Assembly (NCBI GenBank): GCA_001603955.1
Contig: LVAA01000023.1
Coordinates: 1-40,994 of the forward strand
Origin: Syntrophobacterales bacterium Delta_02
Lineage (GTDB): Bacteria > Desulfobacterota > Syntrophorhabdia > Syntrophorhabdales > Syntrophorhabdaceae
Direction of reading: 5' to 3'
Length of the DNA: 40,994 nt
Shown here: piece after piece, positions 1 through 10,800 of the stretch
How the letters are laid out: every line of letters starts with the position of its first letter
Numbering within the stretch: the stretch's first letter is position 1
Translations under genes and position numbers: made by a program
The notes under the pieces: model-generated
The model's input: only the letters and a program-made list of their open reading frames with translations
Database searches by the model: none
Told to the model about the DNA's origin: nothing

Positions 1-62
1 GGTCGCAGGTCGCAGGTCGCAGGTCGCAGGTCGCAGGTCGCAGGTCGCAGGTCGCAGGTCGC
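1..62. repeat. 7-nt tandem repeat at the left edge
   Basis: Almost nine uninterrupted copies of the heptamer GGTCGCA run from the first base to position 62. The true length is unknown because the window begins inside the array. No ORF uses it convincingly. Heptamer tandems of other sequence occur elsewhere in this window (152-168, 18379-18392, 18542-18555, 38029-38049), so this is one member of a wider pattern. Confidence 0.95.
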
Positions 63-145
63 CAAAGAGCGACCGTGGAAGGGGATGGGTTGTCAACATG
101 ATCGTTGAGCCAGACAGGGGGGTTTTGTTGGTTTTTAAACATGCG

Positions 146-245
146 ACGTGAGACCTGTGACCTGTGACGGGTCTTTAGCCTGTAACGTGAGACCTGCGAC
201 TTGTGACGGTCTTTCGCCTGCGACCTGCGACGGGTCTTTGGCCTT
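146..245. repeat. Imperfect 38-39 nt direct repeats built from GACCTGTG-like units
   Basis: Two long units begin ACGTGAGACCTG at 146 and 185, and a shorter third unit follows from about 221. Each unit ends in a GGTCTTT-GCCT-like motif. Inside the first unit the heptamer GACCTGT is repeated twice (152-165). A related tract with the words GCCTGTAAC and GACTTGTGAC occurs at about 38090-38120, so this is a dispersed family. The rest of 1-345 shows no gene that I can support. Confidence 0.75.
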
Positions 246-305
246 CGGCGGTCTTTGCCCCGGCCTCTCCCTGAAGGTCCCTTATGGTCCCGAGGACTGA
301 TGCCG

Positions 306-315
306 ACAATATTGT
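306..315. promoter_or_regulatory. Perfect 10-bp palindrome upstream of the hydrogenase-kinase gene
   Basis: ACAATATTGT is a perfect palindrome 30 nt before the ATG of the large kinase gene. It could be a small operator or overlap a -10 element (TATTGT). No convincing -35 box is placed for it. A palindrome this short can occur by chance. Confidence 0.25.
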
Positions 316-345
316 AGGCATGCCCGGCAAAGGATACAGCGTGTT

Positions 346-3300
346 ATGGAACTGAGGGCCATCGTCAGGGTCGATAAGGACAGGTGCGTGAATTGCCACG
401 CCTGTATCTCGGCCTGTCCTGTGAAGTACTGCAACGACGGGAGCGGCGACTATGTCAGGGTCAATGCCGACATGTGCATCGGATGCGGCAACTGCCTCGC
501 CCACTGCACCCACCAGGCGAGGTATTACGTCGACGATTTCGATGAATTGCGCGAGGCGCTGGCCAGGAGAGAGAAGGTGGTGGCCATAGTGGCGCCCTCC
601 GTGGCGGCCAATTTCCCCGGGCAATATCTCAACCTCAACGGCTGGCTGAGAAGCATCGGGATAGAAGCAGTGTTCGATGTCAGCTTCGGCGCGGAACTGT
701 CGGTCAGGTCGTGCCTCGACCACCTCAAAAGGAATGACCCGCGAGCCATGATCTCCGCGGCCTGTCCGGCGATCGTGACGTATATCGAATTGTATCGACC
801 CGAGCTCATACAGTACCTGATCCCCGTCGACAGCCCCATGATCCACACGATCAAGATGATCAAGCGGTTCTACCCGTCATACAGGGACCACAAGGTTGCG
901 GCCATATCCCCCTGTATGGCCAAGAAAAGGGAATTCGTCGAGGCCGGACTGGGTGACTACAACATCTCCTATGCCGCCATAGACGGGTACCTGAAGGGCA
1001 AAGGCCTGTCCCTTGGCGATTTCCCCCGGGTGGACTTCGACAGCCCTCCCGCGGAAAGGGCCGTGTCGTTCTCCACCCCCGGAGGCCTGCTGCAGACCCT
1101 GGAAAGGACATGTCCGGGCATACGCCGCAAGACGAGAAAGATCGAAGGGGTGTCATCGGTCTACGAATACCTCAGGACCGTCAAAAATGTCATCGACGCG
1201 GGGAAGAACCCGCTCCTGGTTGATTGCCTGAACTGCGAAATGGGCTGCAACGGGGGAACCCTGACGGTGGCAAAAAAGGATGCCACGCTTGACGAGGTCG
1301 AATACCGGGTCACCAAAAGAGCGCTGGAAATGGAGGAATTCTACGGCCGGGAAGGAGATGGCGGCAACGCCCCCACCCCTGCCCCTCGCCCGGAGAACAT
1401 CGAGGAGACGATCGGGCGGTACTGGGAGGAAGGGCTTTACTCCAGAACATATGTCGACCTCAGCGAGAACGTGAGGCTCAGGTACCCGAACGAGGACGAA
1501 CTGGCCGGCATCTACAGGTCGATGTACAAATTCTCCGCCGACGACATCTACAACTGCACCGCCTGCGGCTACAACAGCTGCGAGAACATGGCCGTCGCCA
1601 TCTTCAACCATCTGAACCGCCCCGAGAACTGCCACTTCTACCTGGCCAAGGAGACCGAGCTCTCCCACCGGGAGATTGTCAAGACCGCGAAGAGGCTCAG
1701 CACCCTCTTTGACGCCTCCCGGGAAGGCCTCATGCAGATCGACAGGGATGGTACCGTTGTCGCGGCCAACCCGGCAATGAAAGGTCTCCTTGGCAGCGAA
1801 GACCTGGTGGGACATTCGATCCTGGATCACCTGGGCCCCGGCGGTGAGACGATCTTCAGGGAACACTCAAGCCTTTACACAGAAACAGCAAAGAGCACTT
1901 ACGAGATCGACCTTGTAAGACCGGATGGGACAACGCCGCACTGCCTCGTCAGCGCCGCGGCCGTCTTCAATGAACAGCGGGAGCTGCTCGGCGAGTTCGC
2001 GATCGTTTCGGACATCACGGAACGTCAGCGATCGGAGGCCTTGCGCGCCAGGCAGGCCCAGCTGTCGGAGGCGATGGACCTTGCCCATGTCGTCTACTGG
2101 GAGCTCGACCCCGCGACGGACACCTACATCTTCAACGATCCCTTCTATGCGTTCTACGGCACCACTGCCGCGCGGGAAGGAGGATACCGCATGGCAAGGA
2201 CAGAATATGCAAAGCGGTTCATACATCCTGAGGACGTGGCGCGTTACCATAGATTCGTGGAGGAGAACGCCCTCGGGCCCGACCCCGAGCTTGTCGCGGC
2301 CATCGAACACCGCATCATTCGCCGGGATGGATCGGTGCGTCATATACTCGCGCGGTCCAGGATCGTCAAGGATGCGTCAGGCCGCGTCGTGAAGAGACAT
2401 GGCGCGAACCAGGATATCACCGACCGCAAGCGCGCCCAGGAGGCGCTCTCCGAAAGCGAGGCGAAGTACCGCTCCATCTTCGAGAACGCCATCGAAGGAA
2501 TCTACCAGACCACACCCGAGGGCAGGTGCATCAGTGTAAACCCGGCCTTCGCGCACATGTTCGGATTTGCCTCGCCGGAAGAGATGGTCGAAGAGGTGAC
2601 GGATATCGGAAGACAGCTCTACGTTGACCCCGCCGACCGGGAGCAGCTCAAGGAGATCCTTTACGAACGGGGACACGTGGAAGGATTTGAAACGGCAGTC
2701 CGCCGGAAGGACGGCACAACGTTCTGGATCTCCATCAACATGCATGTCGTGCGGGACACCGACGGGAATCTCCTGTACTTTGAAGGGACCAACACGGACA
2801 TCACCGATTGGAAACAGGCACAGGACGCGCTTCGCAGGAGCGAGCAGACATTACAGGCAGAAAGGGACAAGCTCAAGAGCATCTCCGATAATGCCCCCTT
2901 CGGCATGGTCCTCACCGACGGGCATGACCGTTTGATCTGGATGAACCCCAAGTTCACGGAGCTCTTCGGGTTCGACCAGCATGATGTCCCGGACGCCAGG
3001 GCGTGGTTCACAAAAGCCTTCCCCGACGCCGCATCGAGACAGGCGGCGATGTCGCCATGGGCAAAGGACGGTGTATCGGGGAGCGGCAAACCGAGGATCC
3101 ATACCGTCACGTGCAAGGACGGAACGCAAAGGACCGTGAACTTCATTACCTCGGTGCTCTCGTCCGGTGACCACCTGATGGCGTGTGAGGATATCACCGA
3201 ACTGAGGCATCTCGAGTCCCAGCTGCGCCAGGCACAGAAGATGGAAGCCATCGGCACCCTCACCGGAGGCATCGCCCACGACTTCAACAACATCCTGATG

Positions 3301-4362
3301 GCCGTCATGGGGTATGGCTCACTCCTGCAGATGAAGATGGCGGACGCGGACCCTCTGCGCCCCTTCGTCAACGAGATACTGTCCGGTTCCGAGAAAGCGG
3401 CCCGGCTCACCCAAACCCTTCTGGCCTTCAGCAGGCAGCGGCCGGTGGTCTTGAACCCCACCAACCTGAACGATACGATAAGGGGAACGGAGAAACTTCT
3501 GAAGAGGCTCCTTATAGAGGACGTTGCCCTGCGGACCACCCTTGCCGCCGAGGACATCGTCGTCATGGCCGACGCAACACAGATCGACCAGATACTCTTC
3601 AATCTTGCCACCAACGCGAGAGACGCCATGCCGCGGGGAGGAACCCTTACCATAGAGACAAGGGCGGTTGAACTGGATGAAGAGTTCGTACGCTATCACG
3701 GCCCCGGCGAGCCCGGCAGTTACGCCCTCCTGTCCGTCTCGGACACGGGCACGGGGATGGATGAGGCGACGCGGGAGAAGATATTCGACCCCTTTTTCAC
3801 CACCAAGGAAGTGGGTAAGGGAACGGGCCTCGGTCTTTCCACCGTCTATGGCGCGGTCAAGCAGCAGAATGGATTCATCAGCGTGCACAGCAAGCTGAAC
3901 GTGGGGACGACCTTTCACATCTACCTCCCCCTCGCGGGCAGGGGGGTGAAGAAGGAGGAGCGCGTCCCGGCACCGGTACCGGGCGGCGACGAGACCATCC
4001 TTGTCGCGGAAGACGATGACGCGGCACGGGGCCTCCTGAAGGCAGTCCTGATGCGCTATGGATACAGCGTCATCGAAGCGACGGACGGGGCGAACGCCAT
4101 AGAGGAATTCAAGAAGGCGGACAGGGTCGACCTCCTCATACTCGACTCCATTATGCCGGTGAAGAATGGAAGGGAAACCTATGACACGATCCGCACCATC
4201 AAACAGGACATAAGGGTGCTCTTTACGAGCGGCTACACGAGAGATGTCATCCTCGACAAAGGCATCGAGGACAGGAAATTCCACTTCGTTTCAAAACCCA
4301 TCCTGCCGGACGCCCTCCTGAAAAAGGTGCGCGAGGTGCTCGACGGACCGGTCCTGCGGTGA
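346..4362 (+). CDS. [FeFe]-hydrogenase-type sensor hybrid histidine kinase
   Basis: A 1338-residue cytoplasmic fusion, likely an H2 or redox sensor feeding a phosphorelay. The domains in order are as follows. Two 4Fe-4S motifs use C14/17/20/24 and C44/47/50/54. An [FeFe]-hydrogenase large-subunit domain spans about 60-335. A second FeS motif uses C404, C407, C412 and C429. Four PAS domains span about 445-950. A DHp domain has H978 in an AHDFNN box, followed by an ATPase domain with DTGTGMD and GTGLGLS. A C-terminal receiver has D1267 in LILDSIMP. The four H-cluster cysteines are kept (C140, C190, C297, C301), but the residue before C140, the proton-relay Cys of catalytic enzymes, is Ala139. 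This fits the sensory, histidine-kinase-linked [FeFe] group rather than a turnover enzyme. No hydrogenase maturase is in the window. There is no transmembrane segment. The start has a weak AAAGGA upstream. Confidence 0.9.
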   Translation: MELRAIVRVDKDRCVNCHACISACPVKYCNDGSGDYVRVNADMCIGCGNCLAHCTHQARYYVDDFDELREALARREKVVAIVAPSVAANFPGQYLNLNGWLRSIGIEAVFDVSFGAELSVRSCLDHLKRNDPRAMISAACPAIVTYIELYRPELIQYLIPVDSPMIHTIKMIKRFYPSYRDHKVAAISPCMAKKREFVEAGLGDYNISYAAIDGYLKGKGLSLGDFPRVDFDSPPAERAVSFSTPGGLLQTLERTCPGIRRKTRKIEGVSSVYEYLRTVKNVIDAGKNPLLVDCLNCEMGCNGGTLTVAKKDATLDEVEYRVTKRALEMEEFYGREGDGGNAPTPAPRPENIEETIGRYWEEGLYSRTYVDLSENVRLRYPNEDELAGIYRSMYKFSADDIYNCTACGYNSCENMAVAIFNHLNRPENCHFYLAKETELSHREIVKTAKRLSTLFDASREGLMQIDRDGTVVAANPAMKGLLGSEDLVGHSILDHLGPGGETIFREHSSLYTETAKSTYEIDLVRPDGTTPHCLVSAAAVFNEQRELLGEFAIVSDITERQRSEALRARQAQLSEAMDLAHVVYWELDPATDTYIFNDPFYAFYGTTAAREGGYRMARTEYAKRFIHPEDVARYHRFVEENALGPDPELVAAIEHRIIRRDGSVRHILARSRIVKDASGRVVKRHGANQDITDRKRAQEALSESEAKYRSIFENAIEGIYQTTPEGRCISVNPAFAHMFGFASPEEMVEEVTDIGRQLYVDPADREQLKEILYERGHVEGFETAVRRKDGTTFWISINMHVVRDTDGNLLYFEGTNTDITDWKQAQDALRRSEQTLQAERDKLKSISDNAPFGMVLTDGHDRLIWMNPKFTELFGFDQHDVPDARAWFTKAFPDAASRQAAMSPWAKDGVSGSGKPRIHTVTCKDGTQRTVNFITSVLSSGDHLMACEDITELRHLESQLRQAQKMEAIGTLTGGIAHDFNNILMAVMGYGSLLQMKMADADPLRPFVNEILSGSEKAARLTQTLLAFSRQRPVVLNPTNLNDTIRGTEKLLKRLLIEDVALRTTLAAEDIVVMADATQIDQILFNLATNARDAMPRGGTLTIETRAVELDEEFVRYHGPGEPGSYALLSVSDTGTGMDEATREKIFDPFFTTKEVGKGTGLGLSTVYGAVKQQNGFISVHSKLNVGTTFHIYLPLAGRGVKKEERVPAPVPGGDETILVAEDDDAARGLLKAVLMRYGYSVIEATDGANAIEEFKKADRVDLLILDSIMPVKNGRETYDTIRTIKQDIRVLFTSGYTRDVILDKGIEDRKFHFVSKPILPDALLKKVREVLDGPVLR

Positions 4363-4393
4363 ACAGGATGTCCCACGCCGTGGTTCCGCCGAC

Positions 4394-4423
4394 TTTACCA
4401 TTTCCCTGCCCACATGGTATAAC
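4394..4423 (+). promoter_or_regulatory. Sigma70-type promoter for the WD40-caspase gene
   Basis: TTTACC (4394-4399), an 18-nt spacer and TATAAC (4418-4423). Transcription would begin near 4430. That places the ATG at 4426 upstream of the transcript start and supports the ATG at 4447, which has GGGG seven nt upstream. Confidence 0.5.
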
Positions 4424-4446
4424 ATATGCCGCAACAGGGGTTGACG

Positions 4447-7400
4447 ATGAAGGCAAGAAAGACCATTCGGGCGGTCCTCGCCGCGGCGCTCCTTTTTCTT
4501 CTCCTGCCGCAGGCGTCTCCAGGTGATGATGCGCTCCCGACGCGGCCCGTCCTCCGAATCGAGACGGGAGGCCACATGGCCCGCATCTTCAAGATGGACA
4601 GCGACCGCGCCAATCGCTTCCTGGTAACGGGGGGCGAGGACAAGACGGTGCGCCTGTGGGAAATGCCGTCGGGTAAGGCCCTCAGGGTCCTGAGGCCCCC
4701 CATTGGCCCCGGCAATTCCGGGGTCATACGCGCCGTCGCCATGTCCCCCGACGGGACCATGGTCGCCTGCGGCGGCATGGTACGCACGGGCGACGGATAC
4801 GGCATCTACATCTTCGACAGGGAAACGGGACGCGTGGCCCGGGTGCTCGACGGGCTCAAGGAGCCCGTGCTTCACCTGTCCTTTTCGAAGGACGGTCGGT
4901 TCCTCGCCGCCGCCCTGATGAAAGGTGCCGGAATAGAGGTCTACGGGATCCCCGGTTTCAGGACGGCGGCCATTCAGGACAGCGGCTACAAGGGTACGGC
5001 GACGGGTGCGGACTTCGACTGGTCGGGGCGCCTTGTCACGGTATCCTTCGACGGCTTCATCCGTCTTTATGACACCTCCTTCAGGGCCATCCGCAAACGG
5101 CCTCTTCCCGGAGGGAAGACACCTTCATCGGTCCGGTTCAGCCCCGACGGCTCAAGGATCGCCGTCAGCTTCTATGACGCCCCGCATATCGATGTCCTTT
5201 CCGGGAACGACCTTTTGCCGGTAACGTCGCAGGCGCTGCCCGGTGAGATGGTCCTTTCCGTCGCCTGGTCAGCCGACGGGAAATACCTTTATGCCTCGAA
5301 CGGGGGCGTCAGGGGACCCTTCGTCCTGGCACGGTTCGGAGAAGGAGGGACGGGACGGATGGAGGAGATGAAGGCCGAGCGGGGCTCCAACCGGTCAACG
5401 AGAAGCACCAAGACCGCCTTTCTGCCCCTGAGGAACGGCGATCTGGCCTTCGCGAACATGGAGACGGCCATCGGCATCGTTGCGGGGACCGACCGGACCC
5501 TTCTCTACAAGGACCCGGCGGAGCTCTGGTTCACGGGCAGCGACAGCCTTCTCGTCTCGACCGACGGTACCCGGGTCCAGTTCGACGCCATTGGCGATCG
5601 GAAAAGAACGGTCCGTTTCTCCCTCCCCGACAGGCACCTTGACGAGATACGCGGGGCCGGTTACGGCCCGGTGGAACTCTTCAACGCTGACCCCGGCGTA
5701 CCCGCCACCCGCGTCACGGACTGGAAGGCCTCGCATTCGCCGAAGCTCAACGGAAAGCCCCTGAAGCTTCGCAAGGGGGAATTCTCCGTGACCAGGGGGG
5801 TGGCCGCGGACGGCAGGAGGTTCGCTCTGGGAACGAATTTCGGCGTCTATCTTTTCGATTCAGACGGCACTCAGATCTGGAGACAGTCCCTTCCCGGGGT
5901 CCGCGCGGTCAACATTCCCAGGGGCGGCCGCTTTGTCGTCATCGCCTCATCGGACGGGACGATCCGCTGGCACGCCCTCGATGACGGGAAGGCGCTCCTT
6001 ACCCTCTTCCCCGCCGTCGACATGAAGCGCTGGGTCGCCTGGACCGGTTCGGGCTATTATGACGCCGCACCGGGGGCCGAAGAGCTCATCGGCTGGCACA
6101 TCAACCGCGGCGGCGGCCTCGCCGCGGATTTCTTCCCCGTTTCCCGCTTCAGGTCCATTTACTACCGCCCCGATGTCGTGGCAAAGGCCCTGGAACTGGG
6201 CGACGAGAGAAAAGCGCTGGCCGCCGCGGACAGGGAATCGGGCCGTGTCACGCAGGATCTCGCCCTCGAAAAGGTTCTGCCACCCGTAGTATCCGTCATC
6301 CACCCCGCGGACGGGGCCGAGGTGAGGGAAACGGAAATAAACGTGCGGTTCACCGTCCGGTCGCCTTCGGGTGACCCCATAACCGGTATCAGGCTGCTCG
6401 TCGACGGCAGGCCCGTCCAGCGCATACGGGGGGTGGCGGCCGAGGATGAGGAGTTGCACGACGCGACGCTCACGATACCCGAAAAGGACTCGGAGATCTC
6501 CGTCCTCGCCTCCAACAAGAACGCCGTCAGCGAACCTTCCACGGTGCGCGTCAGGTGGTCCGGCCCGTCCGCGGGGACAAAGGATGATGCTTCTCCGCTG
6601 CTGGCGCAGTGCAAAAAGACACAAAAGGACGCGGCGCAGAACACCGGGAACCGCCCGGGACCTGCTTCCCGGAACGCCGCCGCCGCGAAGCCCGGTGAAT
6701 TCGTCATCAAGCCGAAGCTTTACATCCTTGCCGTCGGCGTCTCCAACTACTGCGACAGGGAACTCAGGCTCGGTTTCGCCGCTAAGGATGCCGATGACTT
6801 CGCCAGGATCATGTCACGTCAGAAAGGCGAGCTCTACCGGGACATCGTCGTCAGGAGCCTTGTCGACGAGAAGGCGACGAAGGATGAGATCCTCGACGGC
6901 CTTGACTGGATCACGAAGGAGACGACGAGCAAGGACGTGGCAATGGTATTCCTCGCCGGGCACGGGATGAACGACCCCAACGGCATCTACTACTTCCTGC
7001 CCGTGAACACGGACCTCGACAGGCTCAAACGAACGGGCCTCGCCTTCTCCGACATCAAGAACACCGTCATCTCCCTCGCCGGAAAGACGATCCTCTTCGT
7101 CGATACCTGCCACTCGGGCAACATCATGGGTTCGCGGCGCGCCGTGGCCGACATCAACGCCCTCGTCAACGAACTCGCAAGCGCCGAGAACGGGGCCGTC
7201 GTCTTCAGTTCCTCTTCGGGCCGCCAGTTCTCCGTCGAGGACGCCTCCTGGGGCAACGGTGCCTTCACGAAGGCCCTTGTCGAAGGCATAGGCGGCAGGG
7301 CGGACTTCCTGGGCAAAGGCCGTATCACCGTCAACATGCTCGACCTCTACCTGTCGGAGCGGGTGAAGGAGCTGACGAAAGGCAGGCAAACGCCCACGAC

Positions 7401-7455
7401 GGCGAAACCCACGACGGTGGCGGACTTTCCCATCGCGGTGGTGGAAAAAAGATAG
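4447..7455 (+). CDS. Exported WD40-repeat caspase-family (C14) protein
   Basis: A 1002-residue protein from ATG 4447, chosen for its CAGGGG ribosome site and the promoter at 4394-4423; an in-frame ATG 21 nt upstream is less likely. The first 25 residues form a Sec signal peptide (Lys/Arg, Leu/Ala core, small residues near the end), so the protein is probably periplasmic. Residues about 30-560 carry WD40-like blades (GGEDKTVRLWE, FSPDGSRIAVSF, SDGTIRWHALDDGKALLTL). About 620-700 is an Ig-like region (HPADGAEVRETEINVRFTV). The C-terminus from about 760 is a caspase p20-like domain with the catalytic pair His839 (AGHG) and Cys888 (DTCHSG). The dyad is intact, so it could be an active Arg/Lys-directed protease, as in metacaspase-like families. 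Substrate and role are unknown. It lies 84 bp after the hydrogenase-kinase but has its own promoter. Confidence 0.88.
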   Translation: MKARKTIRAVLAAALLFLLLPQASPGDDALPTRPVLRIETGGHMARIFKMDSDRANRFLVTGGEDKTVRLWEMPSGKALRVLRPPIGPGNSGVIRAVAMSPDGTMVACGGMVRTGDGYGIYIFDRETGRVARVLDGLKEPVLHLSFSKDGRFLAAALMKGAGIEVYGIPGFRTAAIQDSGYKGTATGADFDWSGRLVTVSFDGFIRLYDTSFRAIRKRPLPGGKTPSSVRFSPDGSRIAVSFYDAPHIDVLSGNDLLPVTSQALPGEMVLSVAWSADGKYLYASNGGVRGPFVLARFGEGGTGRMEEMKAERGSNRSTRSTKTAFLPLRNGDLAFANMETAIGIVAGTDRTLLYKDPAELWFTGSDSLLVSTDGTRVQFDAIGDRKRTVRFSLPDRHLDEIRGAGYGPVELFNADPGVPATRVTDWKASHSPKLNGKPLKLRKGEFSVTRGVAADGRRFALGTNFGVYLFDSDGTQIWRQSLPGVRAVNIPRGGRFVVIASSDGTIRWHALDDGKALLTLFPAVDMKRWVAWTGSGYYDAAPGAEELIGWHINRGGGLAADFFPVSRFRSIYYRPDVVAKALELGDERKALAAADRESGRVTQDLALEKVLPPVVSVIHPADGAEVRETEINVRFTVRSPSGDPITGIRLLVDGRPVQRIRGVAAEDEELHDATLTIPEKDSEISVLASNKNAVSEPSTVRVRWSGPSAGTKDDASPLLAQCKKTQKDAAQNTGNRPGPASRNAAAAKPGEFVIKPKLYILAVGVSNYCDRELRLGFAAKDADDFARIMSRQKGELYRDIVVRSLVDEKATKDEILDGLDWITKETTSKDVAMVFLAGHGMNDPNGIYYFLPVNTDLDRLKRTGLAFSDIKNTVISLAGKTILFVDTCHSGNIMGSRRAVADINALVNELASAENGAVVFSSSSGRQFSVEDASWGNGAFTKALVEGIGGRADFLGKGRITVNMLDLYLSERVKELTKGRQTPTTAKPTTVADFPIAVVEKR

Positions 7456-7461
7456 TTGCAG

Positions 7462-7488
7462 CCGCTTGAACCGCTTGAGCCGCTTGCC
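7462..7488. repeat. 9-nt tandem repeat (3 copies) after the caspase stop
   Basis: Three units, CCGCTTGAA, CCGCTTGAG and CCGCTTGCC, begin six nt after the stop codon at 7453-7455. The same 9-nt period occurs in unrelated sequence at 16204 and 33053. Confidence 0.7.
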
Positions 7489-7551
7489 AGGTCGCTGATA
7501 AAGTCGGTTCCCCGCCCGGTTTGTTTCTGTCATCCCTTTACGGTCTCAGTG

Positions 7552-7741
7552 CGTCATTCCGGCAAAGGCCGGTGTCTTCACTCGCGTAAGCGACATCCAG
7601 GAAAAACCCTGTTGCGGCAGAAGGCACGCAGAGGATAATGACCGAAGAGCGAGATATGAGAAGTAGTGTCGGACTTTTCACCATTCGGTGGTCATTTACT
7701 GCCAGTCCTTTCTGGATCCCGGCCTTCGCCGGGATGACGGA
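7552..7741. repeat. Pair of inverted REP-like palindromes between convergent genes
   Basis: A plus-oriented GTCATTCCGGC(AAAG)GCCGG element at 7553-7572 faces an inverted relative at 7710-7741. The inverted copy contains the perfect hairpin ATCCCGGC-CTTC-GCCGGGAT (7716-7735). Both have the GTCAT...CCGGC...ATCCAG layout of common extragenic palindromes. The spacer lies between convergent stops (7455 and 7833), so the hairpins may also end transcription, though no good T-run follows. The remainder of 7489-7832 shows no gene. Confidence 0.65.
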
Positions 7742-7832
7742 GAATGAGGGATAACGGGAGGGTAGGGACTAGAGCTTGGTCAGCAGACTGTTGACGGTTA
7801 AAGGCGGGGTCTGAAGCCGAGGCGAGGGTGGT

Positions 7833-10800
7833 CTATTCGTTGACCTTCGTATCGAGGACCCGGCGGATCGCCCCCGCCAGTTCCTGCTTGTTGAAGGGCT
7901 TCAACAGGAGGTCCCGGATCCCCGCTTCCCGCAAGGCCTCCAACGAGATCCTGTCGCCGTGGCCCGTACAGAGAATGATGGGGATATCGGGCCGCCTTTC
8001 CAGGAGTCTCGCCGCCAGGTCCATCCCTGTCAGGTTCGGCATGGTCTGGTCCACGAGGATGAGATCAAAGCGGTCCGGCTCCTCCTGAAAGATGCGCAGC
8101 GCCTCAATGCTGGCCGTGGTCGCTACGACGTCATAACCGAGATCCCTCAATCTCTCCCCGTTGAGCTCGACAAGGATGTCCTCGTCATCCACGAGGAGAA
8201 TGCGTTCGTTCCCGCCCGTGGAGGATGGCGCACGCGTGTCTTCCTTGTCCCCAGTCTCCGAAAGCCCCGGCAGATAGACGTGGAATCGCGACCCTTTGCC
8301 CGGCTCGCTCTCAACCGCGATGTGGCCACCATGAGTTTTCACGATGCCGTAGGTGACGGACAACCCGAGGCCCGTCCCTTCCCCTTCCCTCTTTGTCGTG
8401 AAAAAGGGATCGAATATCTGTTCCAGGGTGTCAGGGTCCATTCCGCAACCGGTGTCACCCACTTCCAGGACCACGTATTCTCCCGGCTCCATCTCCGCGA
8501 AAGGCGGCGGACCCTCCGGGGTCACGAGGACCTCCGAGACGGCTATCTCCAATACGCCTCCCTCCTCCCGCATCGCGTGGGCCGCGTTGGTGCACAGGTT
8601 CATCAGGACCTGCTGCATCTGCACGGGGTCGGCAAGTATCCGGCAGCCTTCGGCGGGGCTCCTCCATACGATCTCGATCGTTGACGGGAGCGCGGGTCTC
8701 AGCAGGGCAAGTGCCTCGTCAACGGTCCGGGCCAGCGCCAGCGGTTTCCTTTCCTGCTCGCCCTTGCGGCTGAAAGCGAGGATCTGTTTTACCAGGTCGC
8801 GGCCCCTGTAGGCCCCTTTCAGCGCCAGTTCCAGCCTTCTGTGCTCCTTGCTGCCGGGGGTGAGCCTTTCGAGCACCATCTCCGCGAAACCTATGACACC
8901 GGTGAGGACATTGTTGAAGTCGTGCGCTATGCCGCCCGCGAGGGTCCCCAGGGCCTCCAGTTTCTGCCCCCGGCGGAGCTGCTGCTCGGCCTGTTCGCGC
9001 TCAGCGGTCTCCTTCGTGAGCCGGTCATAGGCTTGCTCCAGCTCCGCAGTGCGTTCCCTGACGCGCAGTTCTAGCTCGTCCCGGGACCTGCGAACCTCTT
9101 CCCCCAGCCGCTTGGTCTCCGTTGTCTCCCAGGCGGTGTTAAGCAAGCCCCAGTCTCCGTCGGGCATGGCGATCCGGGCCAGGGACCATGTAAAATACCT
9201 TTTCTCGACGGGACCGGCAGGAGAGCGTCTGGCGAAGTAGGGCTGGTCGACCTCGGCATGACGCCGCCCGGTCTCAAGGACGTCGCGGAAGATCTTTTGC
9301 AGACGCGGAAAGATCTCCGGCCACACCTCCTGCAGCGTCCTTCCGACCATCTCCCTGTCCCGTGCGAAGGACTGGTAGGCGGGGTTGACATACAGGACCC
9401 GCAGGTCCTTCGCCTTGACGATGCTGACCCCGGCGGGCATCTGGTCCATGATGCCCTCGAGAAGGAGACGATGGGCCTCGAGCTGCTGCTCCATCTGCTT
9501 GTGCTCCGTGATGTCCTGGAAATAGACGGACATTCCGCCACCCTCACGGGGAGAGCAACGGTTGTGGAACCAGCGGCCCCAGGGCTCGTAGAAATTCTCG
9601 AAGTCCCTGACCTCTCCCGCCGCGGCCCGGCGGTACTCCTCCTCCAGTTTCGTACCGAGCGTGAGAGGGAAGACCTCCCAGTGGCTCTTGCCGAGGACCT
9701 CTTCGCGGCGGAAACCCAGGATGCGCTCCGCCGGGGCGTTGACATAGACAAACCGCCAATCTTCGTCGCAGGCGAAGAAACCGTCCGCGATGCTTTCCAG
9801 CGTTGTCCTGAGGCGCTCCTCTGCCTTTTTGCGCTCGGTGATGTCCGTGTAGTGCCACAGGCGGCCCCAGGCCTTTCCCCCGATGTATATGGGGATGAAA
9901 TTCCTGAGCCGCACCCGCCCGCCGGTCATGACCTCTTCCTCATCTCTCACCGGCTGTCCCTGGTCGATTATTTCCCGGACGCGCGCGATGGCCTTGTCGG
10001 GATCCCGGTAGGACCGACCCACCTTTTCAACGATCTCCGACGATGTGAGCCCCACGAGGTCGGAGGGTGATCCCTCGAGATCGAAATAATCGCAGAATGC
10101 CTGGTTCGCAAATTCGACCCTGTCGTCGGCCTTCACAAGGAGGAGGGCCGTGTACATGCTTGAAAGGATGGTATAGAAGCGCTCGAGAGTTGTCCTGGTC
10201 TCCTCTTCCGCCTGCCTGTGTTCGGCGATCTCTTCTTCAAGCTTGAGGCGGAAGGTCCTCAGGTTTTCGGTCATTGCGTCAAATGACCGTGAGAGTTCGG
10301 CAAATTCGTCGTCGCCCTCGATCTCGATCCTGTGATCGAGGTTCCCCTCCCCGATGATGGAGGAGCCCTCCCTGAGCCTGGCGACGCGGTCGGCCAGGAA
10401 ACGGCCCGTGACCCATGAGCTGATCCCTGCCACCGCGGCCACGATGATGATGAGAACGGCGACACTCACCCCTGTCAACCTCAGCTCCGCGACAAAGCTC
10501 TTCCTGGCCGACGCGCGCAGGGTCTGGACGTTCAGGGCCGAGCTGTAGGACCTGATATTGAGCTGGGTGAGCAGCCTGTTCTCGATCTCCCCGGCAAGGT
10601 CGGCCGGGAGCGTTCCCTTCCGCGCTTTCTCCCGGTTCTCCACAATATCGGTGAAGAGTTCCGCCGTCGACCTGTGGTCGCCCGTCATGTCATGGATAAG
10701 TTTGCCGTCAGCGGGATCCCTGAACCTGCGCGAAGCGCTCTCGAGGAGCCCCACGGTCCGCGCGTGCTGGGCCAGCAGCTGCTGTTTCGCCCTTTCGCTT

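Noticed and set aside
1-245. CRISPR-like look of the left-edge repeats
   Set aside because: Units are 7 or 38 nt with no unique spacers of even length, and no cas gene is near.
3319-4284. A 321-residue minus-strand frame inside the hydrogenase-kinase
   Set aside because: It lies opposite the kinase and receiver domains, with no motif and no ribosome site; antisense shadow of GC-rich coding sequence.
9258-10070. A 270-residue plus-strand frame inside the hybrid kinase gene
   Set aside because: No motif; the minus strand holds PAS domains here.
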